DNA of 64,000 nucleotides from Zooshikella harenae (lineage in GTDB: Bacteria > Pseudomonadota > Gammaproteobacteria > Pseudomonadales > Zooshikellaceae): contig NZ_JAGSOY010000020.1 of assembly GCF_018837975.1 (NCBI RefSeq), forward strand, positions 1 through 64,000, written 5' to 3'. How positions within the stretch are numbered: the first letter of the stretch is position 1; each line of letters begins with the position of its first letter. Below are positions 50,830 through 61,456 of the stretch, in pieces. A program made the translations under genes and the position numbers. The notes under the pieces were generated by a model that was not told the DNA's origin, searched no databases, and worked only from the letters and a program-made list of their open reading frames with translations.

Positions 50830-53800
50830 ATGTCCCAAACACGCCATTTTTTTGTCAAGCATTTTTTGATTTTATTTTTACCTGTATCCTTTCTGCTTTT
50901 AGGAATTGCTTATTTTTTCTATCAAGTTCAAGCAGAACAAATATATGGCCAACTTAGACTTACCAGCCAGGCAAGTGTTGATGCAGGTCGAGCGACTATT
51001 TCTCGAAATTTTGATTTGATCACCGGTGATTTATTATTCTTAGCCAAAGAAAAAGAGCTAAGTAAATTACTTAATAATAAAACACCGTTGTCACTTAAAA
51101 ATATTAAGCAACAATGGATCAGTTTTTCTTACGTGAAACAAGTTTATGACCAAATCCGTTGGATTGATGAAACGGGTATGGAACAAGCACGTATTAACTA
51201 CAATAGTGGTAAATCATTCGCAGTATCAACGCAACAATTACAAAATAAAGCTAGTCGCTATTATTTCACTGAAACGCATAAGCTTAAAAAAGATGAAATT
51301 TATATTTCTACGCTTGACCTTAATGTTGAACAAGGAAAAGTCGAATTACCACGAAAACCAACCATTCGCATAGCCACCCCATTAATTAACGAAGGAGGTG
51401 AAAGACGTGGCATTATTGTTCTTAACTTTAACAGTACAGATATGCTGGAACAGCTCCGTATTGTTAATCGAAATCATCTTTGGTTAACCAATAAAAAAGG
51501 GCACTGGTTACTTGGACCTACCCATAAAGATGAGTGGGGGTTTATGTTCGAAAAGCCAGAGTTAAGTGTCGCTCATCGTTATCCTGAAGCTTGGGCTGAT
51601 ATATCGACCAAGGAAAGTGGTGCATTTGAAACATCTGAAGGGTATTGGGTATATCACACTGTGTATCCCCTTCATACCATTAAAGTCAGTCAACAAAATA
51701 GTCAAGATCAATACGAACCTACTCCACTTCAACTTCATAAACTCAAGTATTCCTGGTACTTAATTCATTTCACACCTAATAACCAATATTTACCTCAGCT
51801 TGAAGTAAAAGCCTCACAGACAATTGCTATGACCATGCTGCTACTCGTCATTTTATTTATGGGAACATTGAGGCTTACTCGCCTACAGCAAAAAGAAGCA
51901 ACTGCCTTGAAGGAGGCCGCCAACGCGCTGGAATTACAGCGAAAGACTGAGCATACCTATGCAGAAGAAATGGCTAAACGCGCCGATGAACTTCAAGCCG
52001 CTATGAGTACGGCAGAACAAGCCAATCAAGCCAAATCTGACTTTTTATCCAATATGAGTCACGAAATTAGAACGCCCATGAATGCTATTCTTGGATTAGC
52101 CTACCTATTAGAAAAACAAGAAAATTTATCGCCATCAGCTATTGCAATGGTACGAAAAATACATAGTTCAGGACGAGCGTTACTGGGTATTATCAATGAT
52201 ATTTTAGATTTCTCTAAAATAGAAGCTAGCCGACTTGAAATTGAAAACATACCTTTTCAACTATCTGAAGTACTCGACAACTTAGCCAATATTATGTCGT
52301 CAGCTGTTGGTCAGAAGTCCGTTGAAGTCGTCGTTGCACCTGCTCCAGATGGTGCCGACTTTTTAAAAGGTGATCCATTACGTCTTGGACAAGTACTTAT
52401 TAATTTAGTCAGTAATGCAATCAAGTTTACCGAAAAAGGTGAGGTTGTCTTGGGTATCACTCGAGTCAACAGTGATCAACCCAATAACACTATACATCTT
52501 CGTTTTTCAGTCAAAGACACAGGTATTGGTATTCCTAAACACAAGCAAAAGCAAATTTTTGAGTCATTTAGTCAAGTAGATGCCTCTACCACAAGGAACT
52601 TTGGAGGATCAGGGCTAGGACTAACGATCAGCCGACATTTAGTTAAGTTGATGGGAGGTCAGTTACATTTAAATAGTACATTAGGTAAAGGCAGTGAATT
52701 TTTCTTTACATTGTCTTTTGGCTGTAGTGATCCTTCCTATAGTTCAGTGCCAGAAATGTTACATCAACGTATTTTAATTGCTGATGACAATAATACAGCT
52801 CGGCTGTTACTTTCCGATACTGCCGCAAGTTTAGGGTGGAATGCAGTTACAGTTGATTCAGGTATTAAAGCCATTGAAGCTGTCAATAATATCCATCAAC
52901 CGTCCTATGATATTTTATTGCTCGACTGGCGAATGCCCGGAGTAGATGGTCTTGCAGCCGCAGCCGAAATTAAAGAAAAATTTCCAGGCTGGAAGTCGCC
53001 CATCATTATTATGGTTACGGCCTATGACCGCCAACAGCTATTTGAGCAACCAGAACATTATCTGGTTGATGGTATACTGACTAAACCCGTCACCAGTTCC
53101 TGCCTGTATAATGCTGTTTTAGATGCCAAAAATCGTCGATCACCAACAAAAACACAGAAAAATCTACCTCCCACACAACGCTTGAAAGGAATACGTATTC
53201 TTGTTGTTGATGACAGTGAAATAAACCGTGATGTAGCTGAAGATATACTGACAGGAGAAGGCGCAATTGTTGATGTTGCCGAAAATGGACTACATGCATT
53301 AAAAGTTCTGGAAACTGAAAACACATCATTTGATGTTGTTTTGATGGATATGCAAATGCCTGTTATGGACGGTTACGAAGCAACCCGAAAAATTCGTTCA
53401 ACACCTTCACTTCACCACTTACCTGTTATTGCATTGACAGCAGGTGCATTTAAAATACAACAAGATGAAGCCTTTAAAGCAGGTATCAATGAGTTCGTAT
53501 CCAAGCCTTTTGATATCACTGAACTCGTTAATGCTACACTACGGCTGTGTGGTAAAAAACTTGCCTCCTCCTCAAGCAGTAACAAAACACAAGAAGACAA
53601 CAGCTCAAATCAACCACCAGATATTCAAACGCCCCATACAGATCAAGAGGCTCACCTTGAACATTCAGCAGAGCCCAATGCGATCACTGAAAAGCCATTA
53701 GTTGATATTGAAGATGGTAAACGCAGATGGCGAAAAGTTGCGTCATACCATAAGCAGTTAAACGTTTTCATACATAGTCATAGTGACGATGCTATACAAG

Positions 53801-54321
53801 TAAACAATGCTCTCCATCAAGGTGATACGGAACAAGCCAAGGCCATTGTTCATAAGTTAAAAGGTGCTGCGGGTACACTCTCATTATTCCGTGCCGCCAA
53901 TGAAGCTGATGCGTTAGAGCAAGCACTACAAGACTCTCAACATAAAAGTAACCAACAAAACAATGAAAGTTTAGCTCAAGCCTTACAGGCGACAATGCAA
54001 AAAACCCTTTCCATTATTCAAAACTATCTTTCCTCTCAAATTCAAGATGTGAGTGGTCAACAACAGGCTGTCCCTCCACCAGTAAAGTCTAAAGAAATTA
54101 AAACGTACTGTGATCAACTTCTACAAGCATTAAATACAGATGACCCTGAGATTATTGAACCACTTTTGCATAAACTTGAAGGGAAATTACCCAAAGAATT
54201 TCAGTCAAAACTGGTAACCTGCATTGAAATGTTCGACTTCCGTGGAGCCGAAATACTGATTCGCACCTTGCTGGAATCAAGGACGGTAAAACATGAACAG
54301 AAAACCCATTCTATGCATTGA
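50830..54321 (+). CDS. Hybrid sensor histidine kinase, paralogue with extended C-terminus
   Basis: 1163 residues, same architecture as the preceding gene and closely similar along the whole sensor and kinase part (RHFFVK start, QVRWIDE/QIRWIDE, NKA-x-RYYF). His[20 protein letters not shown], HATPase GSGLGLTIS, two REC domains ([12 protein letters not shown] and [12 protein letters not shown]), and a canonical Hpt ([12 protein letters not shown]). A tail of about 80 residues after the Hpt, absent from the paralogue, contains [13 protein letters not shown]. Its last 29 bases overlap the HD-GYP regulator, its probable phosphorelay target. Confidence 0.92.
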   Translation: MSQTRHFFVKHFLILFLPVSFLLLGIAYFFYQVQAEQIYGQLRLTSQASVDAGRATISRNFDLITGDLLFLAKEKELSKLLNNKTPLSLKNIKQQWISFSYVKQVYDQIRWIDETGMEQARINYNSGKSFAVSTQQLQNKASRYYFTETHKLKKDEIYISTLDLNVEQGKVELPRKPTIRIATPLINEGGERRGIIVLNFNSTDMLEQLRIVNRNHLWLTNKKGHWLLGPTHKDEWGFMFEKPELSVAHRYPEAWADISTKESGAFETSEGYWVYHTVYPLHTIKVSQQNSQDQYEPTPLQLHKLKYSWYLIHFTPNNQYLPQLEVKASQTIAMTMLLLVILFMGTLRLTRLQQKEATALKEAANALELQRKTEHTYAEEMAKRADELQAAMSTAEQANQAKSDFLSNMSHEIRTPMNAILGLAYLLEKQENLSPSAIAMVRKIHSSGRALLGIINDILDFSKIEASRLEIENIPFQLSEVLDNLANIMSSAVGQKSVEVVVAPAPDGADFLKGDPLRLGQVLINLVSNAIKFTEKGEVVLGITRVNSDQPNNTIHLRFSVKDTGIGIPKHKQKQIFESFSQVDASTTRNFGGSGLGLTISRHLVKLMGGQLHLNSTLGKGSEFFFTLSFGCSDPSYSSVPEMLHQRILIADDNNTARLLLSDTAASLGWNAVTVDSGIKAIEAVNNIHQPSYDILLLDWRMPGVDGLAAAAEIKEKFPGWKSPIIIMVTAYDRQQLFEQPEHYLVDGILTKPVTSSCLYNAVLDAKNRRSPTKTQKNLPPTQRLKGIRILVVDDSEINRDVAEDILTGEGAIVDVAENGLHALKVLETENTSFDVVLMDMQMPVMDGYEATRKIRSTPSLHHLPVIALTAGAFKIQQDEAFKAGINEFVSKPFDITELVNATLRLCGKKLASSSSSNKTQEDNSSNQPPDIQTPHTDQEAHLEHSAEPNAITEKPLVDIEDGKRRWRKVASYHKQLNVFIHSHSDDAIQVNNALHQGDTEQAKAIVHKLKGAAGTLSLFRAANEADALEQALQDSQHKSNQQNNESLAQALQATMQKTLSIIQNYLSSQIQDVSGQQQAVPPPVKSKEIKTYCDQLLQALNTDDPEIIEPLLHKLEGKLPKEFQSKLVTCIEMFDFRGAEILIRTLLESRTVKHEQKTHSMH

Positions 54322-55297
54322 TGATGAACCTTGTAATCTTGCACTCGTCCGCGAAATTCTGCAGGGCAGCTATAGGCTTGTTTTTGCACGCAATGGAACA
54401 GAAGGCATTGAAGCCGTAAATAAACATCAGCCCTCCCTCATTCTTCTAGATGTTGAAATGCCTGGGATGAATGGGTTTGAGGTAGCCCAATACTTAAAAA
54501 GCTCTCCCAGTAGCGTGGATATTCCTATTATTTTTGTCACATCATTAAATCAGGAAATTGATGAACAAACAGGCTTTGATGTAGGTGGCGTTGACTATAT
54601 ATCTAAGCCAATATCACCGCCAATTTTGCGAGCAAGAGTACGTACTCACTTATCCTTGATACAGGTATCTGCATTGGAGGCAAGTCACCGGTCAGCCATT
54701 CATATGTTAGGGGAAGCAGGCCATTTTAATGATACAGATACCGGAGTTCATATTTGGCGGATGGCTGCTTATACCCGGCTTATAGCAGAAGAAGTTGGCT
54801 GGAGTGAAGAAGATGCCAAGCTACTAGAACTAGCAGCGCCAATGCATGATACAGGAAAAATTGGTATTCCTGATGCGATTTTACAAAAACCAGGTAAGCT
54901 CACGAGTGACGAGTGGTTGATTATGAAAAAGCACTCTCAAATTGGCTTTAATATTCTTAATCAAAGTCAGGCACCAGTATTCCGACTTGCCGCAGAAATT
55001 GCGTTAAACCATCATGAACGTTGGGATGGAAGTGGTTATCCGAATGGGCTCGCTAACGAACGGATTCCAGAAACAGCTCGAATTGTTGCCATTGCTGATG
55101 TTTTTGATGCCTTAACAATGCGTCGTCCTTATAAAGAACCCTGGCCTTTAGAACGTACGCTAAAAACAATGGAAGAAATGGCCGACAGCCATCTTGACGC
55201 CCACTTAGTAGAAGTGTTTTTTAACATTCTTCCTAACATTCTTGAAACCAAGAAAATATGGGATGAAAGAGAAAAAAAAATGAAAGTGGCAGAATAA
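54293..55297 (+). CDS. Response regulator with HD-GYP c-di-GMP phosphodiesterase domain
   Basis: 334 residues. Receiver domain about 1-120 (phospho-acceptor D53 in [10 protein letters not shown]), then HD-GYP with H185-D186 ([11 protein letters not shown]) and [11 protein letters not shown] (G248-Y249-P250). All metal ligands visible are in place, so it should hydrolyse c-di-GMP. RpfG-like. Its start lies inside the end of the hybrid kinase gene, so the two are probably co-translated and form a signalling pair. Confidence 0.94.
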   Translation: MNRKPILCIDDEPCNLALVREILQGSYRLVFARNGTEGIEAVNKHQPSLILLDVEMPGMNGFEVAQYLKSSPSSVDIPIIFVTSLNQEIDEQTGFDVGGVDYISKPISPPILRARVRTHLSLIQVSALEASHRSAIHMLGEAGHFNDTDTGVHIWRMAAYTRLIAEEVGWSEEDAKLLELAAPMHDTGKIGIPDAILQKPGKLTSDEWLIMKKHSQIGFNILNQSQAPVFRLAAEIALNHHERWDGSGYPNGLANERIPETARIVAIADVFDALTMRRPYKEPWPLERTLKTMEEMADSHLDAHLVEVFFNILPNILETKKIWDEREKKMKVAE

Positions 55298-55359
55298 TTA
55301 CCCAAAGTAGTTAGCGCTGTAAAACTATAAAATTGATAACAATTCTAAGCATAAATAAC

Positions 55360-57234
55360 TTATAAGCACTGAGTTTTATAACAGAAGTCAGAATCCTTCA
55401 CTCGCTTGGATACGATATGATAAGGTAATGGCTTACTGATTAAAAAGCACTGCACCTGGTCACACCCTAAATCTTTTAAAATACTAAGTTGTTCATTATT
55501 TTCAACGCCTTCAGCCACTACAGCCAGTCCTATATCATGACTTAAGTTTATTATATTGTGTACCAGCATGCAGTCAGCATTTTCCTTGTCAATATTGATG
55601 ATAAAGCTACGATCCAGTTTAACCTTATAGATAGGCATCCTTTGTAAATAACTCAATGAAGAGTAACCCGTACCAAAATCATCAATTAAAAATTTAAACC
55701 CTAAATTTGAAAGTAAATTCATATTCATAAGGGCTGCATCAAAATCTTTTAAAATACAACTTTCGGTCACTTCAAACTGGACAGCATCACACCCCACATC
55801 ATACTCTTCAAGTATCCCCAACAAAACAGTAACAAGCCCCTTATCAACCAACTGTACTCCAGAAAGATTGACCGTAATAGGCTTACAGAAAGTACTGGAA
55901 ACCTTTTTCCACTGACAAATATGTTTGCAAACTGTTTTCAGCACCCACTCTCCAATGAGCGAAATCAACCCTGTTTGCTCTGCCACAGGAATAAATTCTG
56001 ATGGAGAAACATCACCCAGCACAGAATCACAAAAACGTAGCAATGTTTCGAAGCCAATAATCTCTCCTGAGTTTATACAAACAATCGGTTGATATACTAA
56101 ATAAAAGTTATTATTTTCAATCCCTTTCTGTAAATGTTGTTCTAAAATAAACTGGCGACTTATAAGCTGAGATGACTCATCCGAAAAATAAACAACACAA
56201 AGGGCACTATCCTTATTACTTGATTTAGAGCACATTCTTGCATTTTCAAGTAAAGTCAATGCATCTTTACCATCACCTGGATACTCTGACACACCAACTC
56301 TTACTTTTAAGTACAAATCAATGCCATTTACACAAAAGCTTTTTTGAAAAATTGAGCATAATTTTGAAGGAAGTACATACTTAATATTTGTTGTATTATT
56401 AGCTTCTTTAGCTCTACGTGTGAACCCTAAGACAGCAAATTTATCTCCTTCCAAATAAGCAACGGTATATTCTTTCTTTAATTCACTTTTAAGGCGAACA
56501 GCTACATCCTGTAAAACCTGATCGCCGATTTTTCTTCCCCAAGCGTTTATTAAATGTGAAAATCGACATATATTTATAATACAAATAACAATATTAGAGA
56601 AAGAATCATTGTTGATTATTGTTTGTTGAAACCTATCGATCAATAACCGTTGGTTAGAAAGTCCTGTTACAGGATCATAAAATGCGTTTGAAATAGTTTG
56701 TTCTTTTAATTGAAAAACATTGTAATTATGTAACAGCTCACTTTCTACCAGATCAGAAAAAATTAATAAATGGTTTCGCTGGCGCCCTGTTAGTACTCTT
56801 GGTTTTCTATCAATAATACAGCATGTACCAACAGGATGTCCCATAGGTCCTCGTAAAACAACACCCGCATAAAAGCGGATGTAGGGCTCCCCCACTACAA
56901 GAGGGTTATTGGCAAAGCGATTATCTTTATAAGCATCTTCAATAACAAGAATTTCTGATTCTAGAATAGCATGTCCACAAAATGAAATATCACGTGATGT
57001 TTCAGAAGCCTGGAGTCCACATGTTGACTTAAACCATTGCCGATGAGAGTCAACCAGTGAGACCAATGCTATAGGAACGTCAAGCACATCCGCCATCAAC
57101 TCTGTAATGCGATCAAAACGCTCTTCTGAAGACGTATCTAAAATATTAAGTAACTTTAAGTCATTAATACGCTCGTCTTCATTTAGAGAAAGAGGAGGCT
57201 TTTTAAAAGTAGCAATTGCTTCCGTTTGAACCAT
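55360..57234 (-). CDS. GAF-GGDEF(degenerate)-EAL c-di-GMP phosphodiesterase
   Basis: 624 residues. GAF domain about 20-170 (ISFCGHAIL, GTCCIIDRKPR), GGDEF about 185-340 and EAL about 365-610. The GGDEF signature reads EGDKF, so cyclase activity should be lost. The EAL domain reads ETL but keeps the catalytic set: NLSG, EVTES, DDFGTGYSS, KLDRSF and EGVE, so phosphodiesterase activity is likely. It is convergent with the HD-GYP gene, giving two c-di-GMP-degrading proteins side by side. Confidence 0.9.
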   Translation of the reverse strand: MVQTEAIATFKKPPLSLNEDERINDLKLLNILDTSSEERFDRITELMADVLDVPIALVSLVDSHRQWFKSTCGLQASETSRDISFCGHAILESEILVIEDAYKDNRFANNPLVVGEPYIRFYAGVVLRGPMGHPVGTCCIIDRKPRVLTGRQRNHLLIFSDLVESELLHNYNVFQLKEQTISNAFYDPVTGLSNQRLLIDRFQQTIINNDSFSNIVICIINICRFSHLINAWGRKIGDQVLQDVAVRLKSELKKEYTVAYLEGDKFAVLGFTRRAKEANNTTNIKYVLPSKLCSIFQKSFCVNGIDLYLKVRVGVSEYPGDGKDALTLLENARMCSKSSNKDSALCVVYFSDESSQLISRQFILEQHLQKGIENNNFYLVYQPIVCINSGEIIGFETLLRFCDSVLGDVSPSEFIPVAEQTGLISLIGEWVLKTVCKHICQWKKVSSTFCKPITVNLSGVQLVDKGLVTVLLGILEEYDVGCDAVQFEVTESCILKDFDAALMNMNLLSNLGFKFLIDDFGTGYSSLSYLQRMPIYKVKLDRSFIINIDKENADCMLVHNIINLSHDIGLAVVAEGVENNEQLSILKDLGCDQVQCFLISKPLPYHIVSKRVKDSDFCYKTQCL

Positions 57235-57948
57235 AAGCTTAAATATAATCTTAGAACCAACACTTAAATATCTTCACCTTTGCTATTAAGATCACTTCTA
57301 AAAAAGTACATTTTTAGAAGACCCCTTAAGATAAACGTTACAGATGACAAATAATGCTACAACTTGAGGTATTTATAATTCTGTTATAATTTATATCTTT
57401 TTCCTTAATTAGCTTGTTACTTTATTGGTAACGCTGTTCTTTTTATTATAGCCTACACTCCCATTCTGTAACAATTAAGTCGCTGTGAAACACACCTTTT
57501 AAAAACTACGTTACTTCCCTTCACGAATCGTCTTTATGCATGCAATCCTTAGTGTTTACCCTATCCTCATACCTAAAATTTGCACGCACATCCATTTGGG
57601 ACACAAGCTCCACAAAAAAACCTAGTTAAATCTATTAATTAATGTACAATGTTACAGCTCAGCAAAATAAATAGCACAAAAGTACAATATTAGTATACGC
57701 GAGGACTGCATGCAATATTAGTAAACTATACAATACAGAGTAACTAGAATTTTTAAATATTAATTGAGACATCAAGGCATTGTGTTGACTAGAAACTAAA
57801 AGGCAGTTCCACGATCTATCATCAGTGATGTTTATTGTCTTATAGATGAGATAAGCAATTAGTTATACACTCACAACTTGCAATTATGTATAAAAATCAT
57901 TCAAAAAATTTTATTAGTAGCATTAGGTATTTGTAAAAAATTCAGACA
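57235..57948. other. Long intergenic region, no gene seen
   Basis: About 710 bp, strongly AT-rich. It contains one degenerate copy of the dispersed repeat (57516-57537) and CAATATTAGTA twice (near 57685 and 57715). No small RNA or gene could be supported. Confidence 0.45.
57516..57537 (+). repeat. Dispersed intergenic repeat, degenerate copy
   Basis: TCCCTTCAC then GAATCGTCTTTA, a partial match to the family, in the gap upstream of the orphan gene at 57949. Confidence 0.4.
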
Positions 57949-58560
57949 ATGAATGACTCATCATCATTAAATAACTCCCAAGAAAATCCAGATTTATTCT
58001 GGGATATATCATCGATAACAAATAAAACTAAAGCTATTCGTTTTTTTCAGTCTGTATCGTCTTCTTTTTGTGTGTATAGTCCTACAGTTGAAAAAATATA
58101 CAGCAACTTTGAGGTTATTCTACCTAAAGATCATAATAGTAACTTAATTGTTCTACCCAATCCTTTTGCATTCCATGATACTTTTAACCGCGTAAACGAG
58201 GAAGCTATCAAATCCACAGGGATTTTATTATTCCCCGGTGAAGTTTTTCAAAAAAAAGGATTAATTATTTGTCTAACACAAGCAAAAACTAAAAAAATAC
58301 AACATATTGAACTTGATAGTGCATCTATTTTTCTAAACAGATTGTACCTACGCCGTTTTAATACTCCATTTTTACCTATTTTACTCAATGGTGATCTAAA
58401 AGAGTTTAAAGCAAACTCACCTTATTTGCACTTACATAGGTTCGATCCTACTGCAGTCACGGAACTGAGCCAATTTGATATAAGGTCAATCAGCAATACC
58501 ATTACTGAGCGCTTTCAAACGATGATAAAAAAGAAAACTCATAAACATACTTATATTTAA
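57949..58560 (+). CDS. Hypothetical protein
   Basis: 203 residues, no signal peptide or membrane segment, and no family I recognise. The N-terminal 20 residues are polar and the C-terminus is basic (KKKTHKHTY). A central stretch, IKSTGILLFPGEVFQKKGLIICL, looks like beta structure. There is no clear ribosome site and codon use is very AT-rich. It is followed by a dispersed repeat and the chagasin-like gene in the same direction. Confidence 0.5.
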   Translation: MNDSSSLNNSQENPDLFWDISSITNKTKAIRFFQSVSSSFCVYSPTVEKIYSNFEVILPKDHNSNLIVLPNPFAFHDTFNRVNEEAIKSTGILLFPGEVFQKKGLIICLTQAKTKKIQHIELDSASIFLNRLYLRRFNTPFLPILLNGDLKEFKANSPYLHLHRFDPTAVTELSQFDIRSISNTITERFQTMIKKKTHKHTYI

Positions 58561-58581
58561 AAATGATTCACTTTAGGTATA
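58558..58581 (-). repeat. Dispersed intergenic repeat, copy 5
   Basis: Minus strand reads TATACCTAAAGT then GAATCATTTTTA, directly after the stop of the orphan gene at 57949-58560. Confidence 0.5.
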
Positions 58582-58711
58582 CTATAAGAAAACGTATGTT
58601 GTAACATCGTATCTATAAATGTTAATAACATATAATACTCTTTAAATCCTCCCATAATCTTCTGCTACACTTTAAACAACAACTATCTGATAAAAGCAGG
58701 GATACCACATT

Positions 58712-59038
58712 ATGAAAGAAGGATCGGGTATACTACTAAAAGAAAACTTTATTAATAGCCTTAGTGTTGGTGGCGAGCAAGCATGGTTCATTGTTGATAA
58801 CAATGGTGGATCAACAGGCTATTCGTGGAAGTGTGTAGTCGACAATTCGGGTATTTATAAGCTTGTCAAACGCATTGTCTTACATCCAAGTGTATTAGCG
58901 GTAGGTGTGCCTGGAAGTGTCGTTTGGCAATTTGAAGCCGTTAAGCCTGGAGAAGGCCAAGTGCTCTTTCAACTTTATCCCCCAGGCGGCATTAAACCAG
59001 TAAAAAGTGTTCGAATTACCATTGAAGTAAAAAGTTAA
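58712..59038 (+). CDS. Chagasin-like cysteine protease inhibitor (I42)
   Basis: 108 residues. The chagasin/I42 loops are visible: NGGSTGYSWKC (family NPTTGYxW) and VGVPGSVVWQFEAVKPGEGQ (family G-x-G-G then AVAPGE). The third loop (RPW) reads PPGG, so it is altered. These proteins block papain-like proteases; bacterial ones are often exported, but no signal peptide is visible here, implying a cytoplasmic target or non-standard export. AGGGAT precedes the ATG. Confidence 0.75.
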   Translation: MKEGSGILLKENFINSLSVGGEQAWFIVDNNGGSTGYSWKCVVDNSGIYKLVKRIVLHPSVLAVGVPGSVVWQFEAVKPGEGQVLFQLYPPGGIKPVKSVRITIEVKS

Positions 59039-59112
59039 TTCGTCATAATAATGCTAAAAACACTTTTTTAGTAAGAATGACAAATTTTTATTTATATCAA
59101 GAATAAACGCTT

Positions 59113-60348
59113 TTACAATAAGGGAGGTTGAAAAAATTCAACCTTCACTTTCTCACCAGAGCTCACATTTCCTTGCCCCTCATCAAGTACTATAAAACAG
59201 TTAGCGTCAGTTAATGAAGACATAATTCCACTACCTTGCAAACCTGTAGATGTTACCATTAACGCTCCCACGCTATTGGTTGTATAATGAGCACGGATAT
59301 ACTCGGCACGCCCTGGTCGTTTACGTAAATCATGAGTGATATTTGCTAATAAGTGCATTGGTGGCTGATAATCTCCACCTTGCATTTTAGTAATGGCTGG
59401 TAATGCTAATTTATAAAATGTAACCAAAGCTGATACTGGATTACCAGGTAATCCCAAAAATAACGTCTGTGACAACTTACCATATGCGAAAGGTTTTCCA
59501 GGTTTTATTGCCACCTTCCAAAGGTGTAACTCACCCAATTCACTAATAATATCTTTAATATAATCGGCTTCTCCGACAGAAACCCCTCCAGATGTTATAA
59601 TAACATCACACAGGTCCCTCGCTTCAATTAAAGTATCTCTTAATAATTGAGGATCATCTGCAACAATACCAAAATCATGTACATCACAGCCGATTTTTGC
59701 TAATAAAACAAGTAGCATGTAACGATTACTATCATAAATATCACCCATTTTAAGTGTTGCCTCTAAAGGCTTAAGCTCATCCCCCGTAGAAATTAATCCA
59801 ATCTTTAACCTTCGGTAAACGCTAACGGTTGAAATACCCTGAGCAGCCATGAAGCCAATATCAGTTGCAGCACATTTATGTTTTACTGGGAATAATAATT
59901 TTCCTTGTTTAATATCCTCTCCCTGTATTCTAATATGATCACCTTGTGTAACCGTTCCTGAAAAAATGACTTTTCCAGGACTTACTTCTTGGGCCTTTTC
60001 CTGCATTACAACGGTATCCGTTCCATTAGGTATAGGTGCTCCAGTCATAATTCGCACACATTGCCCAGGCTCAACAGTACCTTGGTAAGGATGGCCTGCA
60101 AAAGCTTTACCTACTAACGTAAATGGCTGATCTTGGTGAAAGCATTTGAAATTAATAGCATAACCATCCATAGCCGAATTATTCCACGCAGGGCTATCCA
60201 TTTGAGCATATATCGGTTGAGCTAAGTACTGATTGATCGCATTTAACAATGACACTGACTCATAATCTGTAAGGGTGTCTACAGCAGCTAAGAGCATATT
60301 GACTGCCTCATCTACAGGTATCAGTCCTGGCTGATTACAACAACTCAT
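59113..60348 (-). CDS. moeA: Molybdopterin molybdotransferase
   Basis: About 411 residues. MoeA features: MDSPAWNNSAMDGYAI, AGHPYQG, IMTGAPIPNGTDTVVMQE, STGDEL, TSGGVSVGEADYI, KPGKPFAYG and GLPGNPVSALV. It inserts molybdenum into molybdopterin, needed by nitrate reductase, which fits its place next to narL. The frame opens at 60369; GGTGA fits ATG 60348 (MSCCNQPG) better. Confidence 0.95.
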   Translation of the reverse strand: MSCCNQPGLIPVDEAVNMLLAAVDTLTDYESVSLLNAINQYLAQPIYAQMDSPAWNNSAMDGYAINFKCFHQDQPFTLVGKAFAGHPYQGTVEPGQCVRIMTGAPIPNGTDTVVMQEKAQEVSPGKVIFSGTVTQGDHIRIQGEDIKQGKLLFPVKHKCAATDIGFMAAQGISTVSVYRRLKIGLISTGDELKPLEATLKMGDIYDSNRYMLLVLLAKIGCDVHDFGIVADDPQLLRDTLIEARDLCDVIITSGGVSVGEADYIKDIISELGELHLWKVAIKPGKPFAYGKLSQTLFLGLPGNPVSALVTFYKLALPAITKMQGGDYQPPMHLLANITHDLRKRPGRAEYIRAHYTTNSVGALMVTSTGLQGSGIMSSLTDANCFIVLDEGQGNVSSGEKVKVEFFQPPLL

Positions 60349-60415
60349 ATAAATCACCTTACCCAACAATATTCAGACAATTTGTATACTCTTCACTATT
60401 AGTTATATCAATTTT

Positions 60416-61063
60416 TTAATTTTTTTGTTTGTTAACCATCCATACCGCAGCTTCAACACGTGAGCGCATATTCAACTTCTTTAAAAGATGTTTTACATGG
60501 ACTTTTACCGTTCCATCAGAAATACCCAACTCTCGTGCAATAATTTTGTTACTATACCCTTGGGCAATGCGCATGAGTATTTCATACTCTCGACTAGTGA
60601 GTGTTGCCAACAGGTTATCATCAGAACGATCTGGCTTGCGCAGTGCAGTTGCCAACACTTCTGCTAAGCGCTCACTAATCACCATCCTGCCCAAAACGAC
60701 TTGCTTTATTTTATCAAGGATATCTTCAGGCTCCATATCCTTTAATAAGTAACCATCAGCCCCCGCTCGAATACACTGAATGACGTCTGCATCGTTATCA
60801 GAAACAGTTAGCATAATGATACGAGCAGCAACCCCCTGCGCCCTCATCATCCTAAGCGTTTCTAAGCCGTCTAAGCCCTGCATATTCAGGTCTAATAAAA
60901 TTAAATCTGGTTCATTATTTTTTACAATCTCAAGAGCATCCTGTCCCTTACTGCACTCAGCTATAATTTTCAGACTATCCTCTAGTTCGAGTAACTGTTT
61001 TAATCCTTTCCTAAACAAAGGATGATCATCAACCATTAAAATAGTAGCAACTTCAGAAGGCAT
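60416..61063 (-). CDS. narL: Nitrate/nitrite response regulator NarL
   Basis: 215 residues. Receiver domain with D58 as phospho-acceptor (LILLDLNMQGLDG) and a C-terminal LuxR-type helix-turn-helix (LTSREYEILMRIAQGYSNKIIARELG). Length and motifs match NarL/NarP. The partner sensor narX lies 2 kb away on the same strand with narK inserted between them. Confidence 0.93.
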   Translation of the reverse strand: MPSEVATILMVDDHPLFRKGLKQLLELEDSLKIIAECSKGQDALEIVKNNEPDLILLDLNMQGLDGLETLRMMRAQGVAARIIMLTVSDNDADVIQCIRAGADGYLLKDMEPEDILDKIKQVVLGRMVISERLAEVLATALRKPDRSDDNLLATLTSREYEILMRIAQGYSNKIIARELGISDGTVKVHVKHLLKKLNMRSRVEAAVWMVNKQKN

Positions 61064-61456
61064 TACGTTAATCTCTAGACATTTTTTTATGGATATAATA
61101 TTTATTGTCCAAATTTGTCATAAAGCATTTCATTTAGGTTATGACTAACTTTTGATCTACATCAGCATTATGACTAATAACTATTATAGTAGATAAGGGG
61201 TCTTATCCCTTATGTGAATAGTTTTTATACCCCTTAGTAAGTATTTTTAACTTTGTTTTGCATGTTATCAAATTAACACATTGCATTCTACAAACGGTAA
61301 TACGGCCTTCTTAATTTATTACTAATATAAAAAAATGTATTCTCTTCATTGATCATTAGAAAAGCGGTCTACCCCTTTCTAGGCATTGTCCCATACTCAC
61401 CATCCACTCATAGTCAGTTTACATTTCGTTATGCCTCATTAATGGGGGAGATTGCT
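61064..61456. promoter_or_regulatory. narL-narK divergent control region
   Basis: About 390 bp. Contains the FNR/ANR box at 61152-61165. A TATAGT at 61185-61190 is placed about right for a narK promoter driven from that box. TACCCCT at 61228-61234 and AGGGGTC near 61196 resemble NarL heptamers. Ribosome site GGGGGAG at 61444-61450 precedes narK. Confidence 0.6.
61152..61165. promoter_or_regulatory. FNR/ANR-type binding site
   Basis: TTGATCTACATCAG matches the FNR consensus TTGAT-N4-ATCAA at nine of ten fixed positions. It is 88 bp from the narL start and 292 bp from the narK start and could serve either or both. Confidence 0.75.

Noticed and set aside
61349-61456. Upstream extension of narK
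   Set aside because: A strong ribosome site directly before ATG 61457 and the family's usual N-terminus show the true start is downstream.
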